From: JAAFJT01 sp043744275
Lineage (GTDB): Bacteria; Bacteroidota; Bacteroidia; Chitinophagales; Saprospiraceae
Assembly (NCBI GenBank): GCA_043744275.1
Contig: JAYTUY010000275.1
Span: 1-45,405, forward strand
Direction of reading: 5' to 3'
Length of the DNA: 45,405 bases
The position numbers were made by a program, and so were the translations under genes. Of this stretch, positions 26,280 to 33,512 are shown piece after piece. The notes under the pieces are model-generated. The model searched no databases. It saw nothing but the letters and a program-made list of their open reading frames with translations, and was not told where the DNA came from. Numbering within the stretch: position 1 is the stretch's first letter; each line of letters opens with the position of its first letter.

Positions 26280-27572
26280 ATGAAATTTCGCTATTATTTA
26301 CTGTTGGCTGCCTTGAGTTATTGGTTGGGTTCAACCTTAATTAAGCATGACCATCGAGGGAAATATACGACTTCGGATGGCGAAGGATATTACATGTATC
26401 TGCCTGCCCTTTTTATTTATGGCGGTTTTGAAAATTATCCCACACGCACGCCTGCTGAATATAAATTTTATCCTTACACCAATAAAATAGCGACTCGCTT
26501 CACCTACGGCGTTGCTCTCATGGAAGCTCCGTTTTTCTTCGCTGCTCAATTATCTCGTAAAATTCAAGGACTTCCGACAGACGATGGCTATGCCAATGAT
26601 ATATCAGTAGCCTTACTTTTTGCAGGGTGTTTTTATACGGCATTAGGTCTTTTTTTTATGGAAAAAATATTGAGGCGATATTTTGAAAATAAAAAAACGG
26701 TTTGGTTTACCCTAATTATCTTGTTTTTCGGAACGAATTTGATGTTTTATGCTATTCGTGAGCCGACCATGAGCCATGCTTATACCTTTTGTTTGACTGC
26801 CGCTTTGATTTTTTATTTGCCAAAATTTTATAGCACCCCCTCAGTAAAAAGCACTTTATGCATTGGTTTTTTACTCGGACTCATCACTCTCATCCGCCCA
26901 ACGAATATCCTTTTCATACCATTTGCCTTGCTTTTTGATACATTTTCTCTTGAAAAAATCAAAAATCGGCTACAATGGTTTTATCAAAATATAAAAATGC
27001 TGTGGTTGATTCCCTTTGTTATATTACTGATAGCCATTCCTCAAATGTGGTATTGGCATTATTTATCGGGCAAATGGATTCTAAATATTTATGAAGTGAT
27101 GCACGACCAAACCTTCAATTGGGCGACCCCTCAGTTTTATAAAATACTTTTTCATCCTTGCAATGGTTTTCTACTTTATACACCTTTGATGGTCTTCGCA
27201 CTCGTGGGCATCGCGTGGATGGCTTTGAAAAATGAGTTGAATGGTCGGCTAATTTTGAGTGTTTTATTGATTATTAGCTACGTTTTTGCGAGCTGGTGCA
27301 TGTGGTGGTTTGGTCATGCGTTCGGCTATCGGTCGTTCATTGACTATTATCCGTTGCTGGGTTTGGGTATGGCATTTTATATCAATGAATTATTGAAAAG
27401 TAAAATACAATGGTTTAAATATTTGAATTTAATCGTTTTTATTTTTTTTATTTTCGTCAATTTTCGCCTTACCATAGCACCATTTTATTGGCAGGTAGAG
27501 CCTGATGGTAGCCGAATGGAAGATTTTTATAAGGCTTTGGACTGGGTTTTTGATGTGTCGAAATGGAATTGA
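26280..27572 (+). CDS. Polytopic membrane protein, GT-C glycosyltransferase-like
   Basis: A 430-residue inner-membrane protein with about ten hydrophobic segments. An early periplasmic loop contains DGEGYYMYLPALFIY, resembling the acidic first loop of GT-C enzymes such as ArnT/PMT, which use lipid-linked sugars. IREPTMSHAYTF and WWFGHAFGYRSFIDYYP are further family-like stretches. The substrate is unknown. It lies 6 bases after the VOC gene. Dispersed words at 26837 (TPSV) and 27127 (TPQF) both fall in loops between membrane segments. Confidence 0.6.
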   Translation: MKFRYYLLLAALSYWLGSTLIKHDHRGKYTTSDGEGYYMYLPALFIYGGFENYPTRTPAEYKFYPYTNKIATRFTYGVALMEAPFFFAAQLSRKIQGLPTDDGYANDISVALLFAGCFYTALGLFFMEKILRRYFENKKTVWFTLIILFFGTNLMFYAIREPTMSHAYTFCLTAALIFYLPKFYSTPSVKSTLCIGFLLGLITLIRPTNILFIPFALLFDTFSLEKIKNRLQWFYQNIKMLWLIPFVILLIAIPQMWYWHYLSGKWILNIYEVMHDQTFNWATPQFYKILFHPCNGFLLYTPLMVFALVGIAWMALKNELNGRLILSVLLIISYVFASWCMWWFGHAFGYRSFIDYYPLLGLGMAFYINELLKSKIQWFKYLNLIVFIFFIFVNFRLTIAPFYWQVEPDGSRMEDFYKALDWVFDVSKWN

Positions 27573-27647
27573 TTGCGTTGTACTAAATTTAATGGGACAC
27601 TGATTTAACTGATGCGACGGATTTTTTCTGATTTTTTGATTTTAAAA

Positions 27648-27688
27648 AAAAATCCCAAATTTTCCTGTGAAGGAGATTCGGGATTTTT
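27648..27688. terminator. Two-way terminator between convergent genes
   Basis: AAAAATCCC (27648-27656) pairs with GGGATTTTT (27680-27688), with imperfect pairing inside. It lies between the GT-C-like gene and the convergent deacetylase gene, with A/T tracts on both sides. Confidence 0.7.
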
Positions 27689-27754
27689 AATTTATTTATG
27701 TATAAATATTATTAAATTTATTAAAACATAAAACTTTAGAAATCAATTATTTAA

Positions 27755-28414
27755 TCAAGCTGTTGCGGTTTGACGCAATGCCGTTTCAGATGGAAACAAC
27801 TCGCTTTTTAGGCTTTCAAAACGATAACCTTTCGCTGCAAAATGCTCCAAAACACGTGGCAAGGTGTACATCATACGCTCGGCAGCTTTTTGACTATCAT
27901 GAAAAACGATGATAGAACCGCGTTTTGTAGAAGCCATGACATTTGATAAACAATCTTCTTTTGAAATGTTTTGGTCAAAATCACCACTCAACACATCCCA
28001 CATTACAATTTGATAATGCCTTGTCAAAAATTGTGATTGCTTTGGCGTCAAACGACCATAAGGCGGACGAAATAGGCTCGACTTGACCAATTTTGCGCAA
28101 TGACGAACATTGTGAAAAAATGAAATATTTTCAGAATCCCAACCGTTCAAATGATTGAAAGTATGGTTGCCCACAGCATGTCCTTCGGCTAAAACTTGCT
28201 GAAATACTGAGGGGTATTTTTTGACATTATCGCCTACACAAAAAAATGTGGCTTTAGCATTGAATCGGCGAAGGGTGTCCAAAACCCAAGGCGTTACTTC
28301 AGGAATTGGTCCATCATCGAAGGTTAGATAAAGCACTTTTTCTTCAGTCGGGATACGCCAAGTGAAGGTCGGCAGAAGATTTTGAATCAGTCGAGGTGTT
28401 TTAACGAGATACAT
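27755..28414 (-). CDS. Polysaccharide deacetylase (NodB domain)
   Basis: A 219-residue carbohydrate esterase family 4 protein. Motif 1 is TFDDGP near 32 with the catalytic base Asp and metal Asp. Motif 2 is HAVGNHTFNH near 81-90 with the two metal histidines, motif 3 is RPPYGR near 117, and a late motif has IIVFHDS near 175 with the catalytic His. It removes N-acetyl groups from peptidoglycan or another amino-sugar polymer. There is no clear signal peptide, only a moderately hydrophobic start. One dispersed word (28206, read as KYPSVFQQ on the gene strand) lies just upstream of motif 2. Confidence 0.9.
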   Translation of the reverse strand: MYLVKTPRLIQNLLPTFTWRIPTEEKVLYLTFDDGPIPEVTPWVLDTLRRFNAKATFFCVGDNVKKYPSVFQQVLAEGHAVGNHTFNHLNGWDSENISFFHNVRHCAKLVKSSLFRPPYGRLTPKQSQFLTRHYQIVMWDVLSGDFDQNISKEDCLSNVMASTKRGSIIVFHDSQKAAERMMYTLPRVLEHFAAKGYRFESLKSELFPSETALRQTATA

Positions 28415-28814
28415 AGTAAACTAATTTTAGATAAGTTATGTGATAATAATTTGCGTTTTTAATCGCCTTATATTTTGCCCCTTGTGGATATGCAGAAAAT
28501 TGTATTTTTGCACGCCTTTTAGGGAATTTTTCTAAATTGTCAATATCAAAAATGGTGGTTAAAGTTGGGAGGTTATCGATAAGCTTCATTCGGTTTAATA
28601 GAACAACGTTTGATTTTTCAGTCTCGCTGCCTTACTTCGTTTGATTTTTAAAATAATTTTTTTCTTCTGTCAAAAACGATTTTCAATGCTATTTATTTTT
28701 CATTTTTCTTAACAAATGCCTTAAAAATTTAATTTTCAAGAAAAAATCAACTTTTCTAAAAAAAATTGAGACCCTTTTGAAATAAAATTTTGTTGTAAAA
28801 AATCACAAATTAAT
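28415..28814. other. 400-base gap before gltX
   Basis: Holds a good plus-strand promoter match (28482-28510) and then a long AT-rich leader to gltX. A 30-codon frame starting at 28552 (MVVKVGRLSISFIRF...) exists but has no coding support. No dispersed word is present. Confidence 0.6.
28482..28510 (+). promoter_or_regulatory. Probable Bacteroidota promoter upstream of gltX
   Basis: TTG at 28482-28484 and TATTTTTG at 28503-28510, separated by 18 bases, fit the -33 TTTG / -7 TAnnTTTG pattern. The predicted leader to gltX is about 300 bases, unusually long. Confidence 0.45.
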
Positions 28815-30356
28815 ATGAGTATCAGAGTTCGTTTTGCACCCAGCCCGACAGGTGCTTTGCATATTGGCGGCATTCGTACTGCCTTGTACAATTATTTGTT
28901 AGCGAAAAAACACGGCGGCACTTTTATTTTAAGAATTGAAGATACCGACCAAACGCGCTTTGTGCCAGGGGCAGAGGAGTATATTATTGAAGCACTGAAA
29001 TGGTGCGGCATCGAGCCGACTGAGGGGATAGGTTTTGGAGACGGGGACTACGCGCCCTATCGTCAATCGGAGCGTAAAAAACTGTACCAAGATTACGCTG
29101 CACAACTTATTGCCAGCGGCAACGCTTATTATGCCTTCGATACGCCTGCCGAGATTGAAGCCATGCGCGAGAGATTGAAAAATGAGAGTAATCAGTCATA
29201 TTCTATCGGTACAAGGGGCACGATGAAAAACTCTTTAACACTTTCTGAAAAAGAGGTTAAGCATTTGATGGATACAGGCACGCCTTACGTTATTCGTTTA
29301 AAAGTACCTGAAAATCAAACAGTTACGATTGATGATTTAATTAGACATGTAGTCAATTTCAATACCAATGAATTGGATGATAAGGTGCTTCTGAAAAATG
29401 ATGGTATGCCGACTTACCATTTAGCGAATATTGTAGATGATTATTTGATGAAAATAACGCACGTCATCAGGGGTGAAGAGTGGCTACCGAGCGCAGGGCA
29501 TCATGTTTTGATTTATAAAGCATTTGGTTGGGAAAAAGAAATGCCCCGTTTTGCTCATTTACCTTTGATTTTGAAGCCCGATGGCAAAGGCAAATTGTCT
29601 AAACGAGACGGTGCTAAATTTGGTTTCCCTGTTTTCCCTCTCTCATGGAAAGGGGCGACGGCAGAGGAATCTTTTGATGGCTTTCGCGAAATAGGTTTTG
29701 AACCCAAAGCAGTTATCAACTTTTTAGCATTATTGGGTTGGAACAGCGGCACCGATCAAGAAATTTTTTCGATGGAAGAATTAATTGAAAAATTTTCAAT
29801 AGAAAAAATTAATAATTCGGGAGCTCGATTCGATTATGATAAAGCCAAATGGTTCAATCACCAATACTTCATTCACACGCCCAATGAGGTTTTGGCGGAG
29901 CAGTTGTACCCACTTCTACCACACTCCGTTCGCAGTGATAAGTTCTCGATAAGCTTTTTAGCTCGTTTTGCAGGCTTGATGAAAGAGAGAGTGACGTTTT
30001 TTAATGAGTTTTTAGAAAAAGGATATTATTTTTTTCAAAATGTAGAAGTCTTTGATAATGAGAACATTAAGAAGCGATGGAAGCCTGAGAATCGACCAAA
30101 ATTTGAAGAATTGCGTTTGGCATTTTCAAATCTTGATTTCACTGCCCCCCTCAGTATGGAGTTTGCTATGAAGGAATGGATTAATGATCACGGCTTGAAA
30201 ATGGGTGAAGTGTTGCCCATGCTGCGGATAGCTTTGGCTGGCACAATGCAAGGTCCTGCCGTATTTGATATGGCGGCATTATTAGGTAAAGAAGAAGTCA
30301 TGGAAAGGTTGACGATTGCTTACGATTATTTTGATAAATTACTTCAAGATAAATAG
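28815..30356 (+). CDS. gltX: Glutamyl-tRNA synthetase
   Basis: Charges tRNA-Glu with glutamate. The 513-residue class I synthetase has the first ATP motif FAPSPTGALHIGG (H16-I-G-G), the IEDTDQTR stretch near 41, and the KLSKR motif at 260-264, followed by the helical anticodon-binding C-terminus. The length fits the bacterial family. Two dispersed words lie inside: 29019 (PTEG, the only copy with A instead of T after the G-run and G before the core) and 30147 (APLSM, six Cs). A TAnnTTTG-type promoter lies far upstream. A near-perfect 37-base palindrome follows about 33 bases after the stop. Confidence 0.97.
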   Translation: MSIRVRFAPSPTGALHIGGIRTALYNYLLAKKHGGTFILRIEDTDQTRFVPGAEEYIIEALKWCGIEPTEGIGFGDGDYAPYRQSERKKLYQDYAAQLIASGNAYYAFDTPAEIEAMRERLKNESNQSYSIGTRGTMKNSLTLSEKEVKHLMDTGTPYVIRLKVPENQTVTIDDLIRHVVNFNTNELDDKVLLKNDGMPTYHLANIVDDYLMKITHVIRGEEWLPSAGHHVLIYKAFGWEKEMPRFAHLPLILKPDGKGKLSKRDGAKFGFPVFPLSWKGATAEESFDGFREIGFEPKAVINFLALLGWNSGTDQEIFSMEELIEKFSIEKINNSGARFDYDKAKWFNHQYFIHTPNEVLAEQLYPLLPHSVRSDKFSISFLARFAGLMKERVTFFNEFLEKGYYFFQNVEVFDNENIKKRWKPENRPKFEELRLAFSNLDFTAPLSMEFAMKEWINDHGLKMGEVLPMLRIALAGTMQGPAVFDMAALLGKEEVMERLTIAYDYFDKLLQDK

Positions 30357-30389
30357 CAGATGGCATCAATTTAAAATAAAAATTGAACT

Positions 30390-30426
30390 ACACCCCTCGT
30401 AGGGTTTTAAACCCTACGAGGGGTGT
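30390..30426. repeat. Near-perfect 37-base palindrome after gltX
   Basis: The 18-base arms (30390-30407 and 30409-30426) are exact complements around one base. The outer part ACACCCCTCGTAGGG ends in GGGGTGT on the other side. TACGAGGGGTGT is one base shorter than, and similar to, the dispersed word TACTGAGGGGTAT. It may act as the gltX terminator or as a REP-like element. Confidence 0.75.
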
Positions 30427-30451
30427 CTCATATAAATTAGAGGAAAAAAAT

Positions 30452-30486
30452 ACGGCTAAAATATTGATTATCAATACTTTAGCCGT
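30452..30486 (-). terminator. Terminator of the RsbW-like gene, with ATTGATTATCAAT at its tip
   Basis: ACGGCTAAA (30452-30460) pairs with TTTAGCCGT (30478-30486). The middle of the hairpin is the palindrome ATTGATTATCAAT. On the minus strand a run of seven Ts follows, as expected for a terminator of the gene 30523-30966. Confidence 0.75.
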
Positions 30487-30522
30487 TCCGATTTTGAAAT
30501 TGTTTGCTGTTTTTTTGAAGCC

Positions 30523-30966
30523 TCAGAGTTTAAACTCCATTTCAACCGTCCTGCCATTATCATGGAATCGGCATCTGTCGCTCAATTGGCGCATTAAAAA
30601 TACGCCGCGACCTCCGCATTCACAAATATGCTCGGGTGAGGTTGGGTCTGGTACGCTTCTGTAATCAAAGCCTTTGCCTTCATCTTTCACGGTAATGGCA
30701 AGTCTGCCATCTCGTGATTCTGTTTTGACTTCTACAACTTTGGATTTGTCTTGCTTGTTCCCATGAATAATGGCATTGTTTACGGCTTCTGTAAGACTTA
30801 TCAGAATGTTGCCATAAGTGTCAGGAGCAAGACGAAATCTGTCTGCGAGATTGTCAACAAAGAAATTAACTTTATCAACGTTTTTAGGATCTGAGTTCAA
30901 TCTAATAGACGTAGTGGTATCTCTCATGCGTTTAACGAGTGTTTGAACCGAGGTATTTTTTTTCAA
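30523..30966 (-). CDS. RsbW-like anti-sigma / serine kinase ATPase
   Basis: A 147-residue HATPase_c protein of the RsbW/SpoIIAB group. The N-box is EAVNNAIIHGN near 65, the G1-type box VKDEGKGFD near 98, and a glycine-rich lid GGRGVFLMRQL near 119. Such proteins bind and inhibit a sigma factor or phosphorylate an anti-anti-sigma partner in the partner-switch scheme. No partner gene stands beside it. A start at the later ATG (residue 12, MRDTTTSIRL) is possible. It stands alone between gltX and a 390-base gap. Confidence 0.8.
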   Translation of the reverse strand: MKKNTSVQTLVKRMRDTTTSIRLNSDPKNVDKVNFFVDNLADRFRLAPDTYGNILISLTEAVNNAIIHGNKQDKSKVVEVKTESRDGRLAITVKDEGKGFDYRSVPDPTSPEHICECGGRGVFLMRQLSDRCRFHDNGRTVEMEFKL

Positions 30967-31356
30967 GAAAATAATGTTAAAATCATTTAAATGGTTAAAG
31001 ATTAATACACTTGAAAAATCGGTATTTTATATTCGTTCCTAAGGCGTGTGCACAAAATTGAAAATATAAAAACATGAAACATGTTTTTAAAATCTAATAA
31101 CTTAATAAAGACGCTTTTTCGGAAAAATGTCACCTATTGTAATCTTTTTTCTATAAAAATAAGGTAAAAATGACCTTAAAATGATAAAAACAGTTAAGTG
31201 TTTAAGGATTACAATTCGGCTTGTGAAGTACATGTGAGATATGTGATTTGTTGCTTTGTAACTCAATTATGATGCAATTTAAGGTTTTCTTAACACTAAG
31301 TCAATACCTAATTGAAAAAAAAGTGAGAATATGACACTTTAAAAATGTTAATAGAT
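30967..31356. other. 390-base gap without a gene
   Basis: AT-rich, with a small self-complementary stretch AAACATGAAACATGTTT near 31070-31087. No dispersed word, no promoter match that I trust, and no credible reading frame. Confidence 0.6.
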
Positions 31357-32124
31357 TCAATTGCTCAATTCATGCACTAATTCGCTCCTAAAATATAAGA
31401 TTTTCAGAATATCTTGAATTTTATTTTGAAAAGCAAAAGGCAAATTATTTGAAAAAAGATAATCTAAATTTTCCATCAAATTGAAATCAGCTTTGAAGGC
31501 AAATTCTTTAATTTCTGAATTTATTTTTCTATCATCTGCCCATACAAAAGATTGTGATTTCAATAAGTCCATCAATTCCCTTGCTTTTACAAGCGTTTCT
31601 TCCTTTGGAAATGGTATAAAATCAATGTTTTCAACAGTTACTTCGTGTGTATAAACAAACCAATCGGCATTTTGTTTAGCCAGCCAAGTACCGCGTTTGC
31701 CTATCACAGCTTTTAAAATTCTGCCCATTTTTTTATCGCCTCTGTATGTATGAAACAAAGTCGGTAAAATTTCAAATGGTAAAATTTTATTATTTTTTTG
31801 AGCATAAAAAATAAACTCTATCAAGGCTTCGCCCAACTGTCTATCTTTTTTTCCAAACAATATTTCCTTCAAATGTTGAGCAGATTTAGATGTACATGGC
31901 TTCGCTATTTCAACTTCACACACTTCAGGTAGAGCTTCATTGAAATCATTTAAAGGGAAACCACCTTTGCGAAGCATAGTCAAAACGCCTGCCCCTTCAA
32001 GCACCACTTCAGCGCTATCGACTGTATGAATACCCATTTTTTCAAGGGTTTTAAGCGTGAATACTGAGGGGGTCGCTTTATCGGTGCCGATGAGGGCTGT
32101 TTTAACTAAATCTTGCCAAACCAT
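31357..32124 (-). CDS. DUF5691-like protein, probably shortened
   Basis: A 255-residue protein starting MVWQDLVKTALIGTDKA, with a block GKRGTWLAKQNADW near 150 that matches the signature I associate with DUF5691. Proteins of that family are usually much longer (about 500 residues) and sit with MoxR-type ATPase and SWIM or VWA genes. Here the protein is short and no such partners are present. It could be a trimmed stand-alone version or a decaying copy. One dispersed word (32063) encodes TPSV near the N-terminus. It diverges from rlmB, with only 43 bases between their starts. Confidence 0.55.
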   Translation of the reverse strand: MVWQDLVKTALIGTDKATPSVFTLKTLEKMGIHTVDSAEVVLEGAGVLTMLRKGGFPLNDFNEALPEVCEVEIAKPCTSKSAQHLKEILFGKKDRQLGEALIEFIFYAQKNNKILPFEILPTLFHTYRGDKKMGRILKAVIGKRGTWLAKQNADWFVYTHEVTVENIDFIPFPKEETLVKARELMDLLKSQSFVWADDRKINSEIKEFAFKADFNLMENLDYLFSNNLPFAFQNKIQDILKILYFRSELVHELSN

Positions 32125-32155
32125 TTTTATATCATTTTTAAAAAGTTAAAATTAC

Positions 32156-32163
32156 TACTTTTG
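32156..32163 (+). promoter_or_regulatory. Probable -7 box (TACTTTTG) of rlmB
   Basis: TACTTTTG matches TAnnTTTG and ends four bases before the rlmB ATG, as at xerD. The transcript would be almost leaderless. No clear -33 element. Confidence 0.35.
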
Positions 32164-32167
32164 CAGC

Positions 32168-32914
32168 ATGAACGAAGAAAATTTCATTATTTATGGTCGC
32201 CATCCTGTAGTGGATGCGATTAAGGCGGGCAAATTATTTGAAAAAATAATGCTCCTTCAAGGGACTACGGGCGAAACGGAAATCGAACTCCGCAAGCTCA
32301 CGCGCGAGCACAACATACCCCTCAGTATGGTGCCAAAAGATAAGCTCAATAAAATGGCAGCCAAAGGTGCGAATCATCAAGGCGTCATTGGCTTTTTAGC
32401 TCTTTTGGAATATCAAAAATTAGAAGATATACTTCCTCAAGTTTTTGAAAAAGGCGAAACACCACTTTTTTTATTGCTCGATAATGTAACTGATGTCCGC
32501 AACTTTGGGGCTATCGCTCGCTCGGCTGAGGTCATGGGTGTTCATGCGCTCATAGTGCCACATAAAGGCGGTGCTTTGATTACTTCGGATGCCATGAAAG
32601 CATCGGCTGGTGCGCTGAGCAAAATACCCGTTTGTCGGGAGAAAACGATGAGTGGGGTGTTAGATTATTTGGGTTCGGCAGGTGTGCGCGTGGTTTCAAG
32701 TGATTTGAAAGCAGAAAAGCAAATATTTGAAATAGACTTTACAGTTCCAACAGCTATTTTAATTGGTTCTGAAAGTGAGGGCGTGAATGCCAATTTTATA
32801 CGCCGCTCTGATGAAATTTTTAAAATCCCTCAGGTGGGCACTACGGATTCGCTGAATGTATCAGTAGCAACGGGTATTATTTTATATGAAGTTGTGAAAC
32901 AGCGATTTAAGTAA
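32168..32914 (+). CDS. rlmB: 23S rRNA (guanosine-2'-O) methyltransferase, TrmH/RlmB family
   Basis: A 248-residue SPOUT methyltransferase. The N-terminal substrate-binding domain starts IIYGRHPVVDAIKAG. The knotted domain has motif 1 DNVTDVRNFGAIARSAEVMG near 100-120, motif 2 ILIGSESEGVN near 199, and motif 3 IPQVGTTDSLNVSVATGIILYE near 222. This is the RlmB type, which methylates G2251 of 23S rRNA in E. coli. The dispersed word at 32318 (complete ATACCCCTCAGTAT form) encodes IPLS, followed by MVPKDKLNKMA, a conserved stretch, with no length change. Confidence 0.92.
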   Translation: MNEENFIIYGRHPVVDAIKAGKLFEKIMLLQGTTGETEIELRKLTREHNIPLSMVPKDKLNKMAAKGANHQGVIGFLALLEYQKLEDILPQVFEKGETPLFLLLDNVTDVRNFGAIARSAEVMGVHALIVPHKGGALITSDAMKASAGALSKIPVCREKTMSGVLDYLGSAGVRVVSSDLKAEKQIFEIDFTVPTAILIGSESEGVNANFIRRSDEIFKIPQVGTTDSLNVSVATGIILYEVVKQRFK

Positions 32915-32974
32915 TTTGTCAAGTTTTTTTGAATAAAGCAAGTTTTTAATAATAAAAAAATCTAAATTTGTTCC

Positions 32975-33376
32975 GTGAAACAATTTATATCCATATTCCT
33001 TCTTATAATATTCTCGTTGACGACCCTCGTGCCTTCAACTATGTGGAGCGATATGGGTAAAATTGCCAATCTTGTCGAGCATTTTCAAGAGCATAAAAAA
33101 GCAGATTCGAGTATCTCATTTTGGTCTTTTATTCAGCTGCACTATGGTTCTGATTTTAAAAAACACCAAACGGCACATGACCATTCTAAGTTGCCTTTAA
33201 AAAATACCCACCCTTCAGTAAGCACGCTCAGTGTAGTATCTGAAATTAATCAATCATCAATTAATATCACTTTCGAATCTATATTGCCTGAAACCAAACA
33301 GGTCATGCCTTCTTTTCATCAAAGTTTTGTCTCTCAAAGCCTTACCGATATTTGGCAACCGCCGCGCGTCTGTTAA
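32975..33376 (+). CDS. Small secreted histidine-containing protein upstream of the Czc exporter
   Basis: A 133-residue protein starting with GTG. The signal-like start is MKQFISIFLLIIFSLTTLVP, then HFQEHKKADSSISFWSFIQLHY and a stretch with HQTAHDHS, ending IWQPPRVC. Similar small proteins with scattered His, often ending QPPR, precede CzcA-type exporters in Bacteroidota; a periplasmic metal-binding or sensing role is plausible but unproved. It lies 136 bases before czcA, with the palindrome ATTGATTATCAAT in between. A near-copy of the dispersed word (CCCTTCAGTA) lies inside at about 33212. Confidence 0.55.
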   Translation: MKQFISIFLLIIFSLTTLVPSTMWSDMGKIANLVEHFQEHKKADSSISFWSFIQLHYGSDFKKHQTAHDHSKLPLKNTHPSVSTLSVVSEINQSSINITFESILPETKQVMPSFHQSFVSQSLTDIWQPPRVC

Positions 33377-33512
33377 ATTTTAATTAGTAATGGGTAATAG
33401 GTAATGAGTAATAGTATTGAATATTAAATCAATTTTATAAAAAATTGATTATCAATGTGTTACACATAGTCTATTATTTAATTTTCTAAAAAATTTTAAC
33501 AGATGCAAAATA

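Larger units (their letters stand above)
7089..33456. repeat. Dispersed intergenic palindrome ATTGATWATCAAT
   Basis: Five exact 13-base copies: 7089-7101, 11717-11729, 25182-25194, 30463-30475 and 33444-33456. Near copies are at 10652-10662 (11 of the central bases), about 22418 (one mismatch) and about 42319 (partial). All exact copies are intergenic. Three lie shortly before gene starts, the 30463 copy is the tip of a terminator hairpin between convergent genes, and the 7089 copy is 190 bases before a gene. Possible operator, short repeat or hairpin element; function unknown. Confidence 0.6.

Noticed and set aside
28401..28589. A 62-codon minus-strand frame before the deacetylase gene
   Set aside because: It overlaps the start of a well-supported gene, has no family-like content, and covers a plus-strand promoter match.
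28552..28644. A 30-codon frame in the gltX leader
   Set aside because: No ribosome site, no conserved pattern, and position in a long AT-rich leader; could be a leader peptide but there is no run of regulatory codons.
30383..30664. A 93-codon plus-strand frame after gltX
   Set aside because: It reads through a 37-base palindrome and a terminator, and lies opposite the RsbW-like gene.
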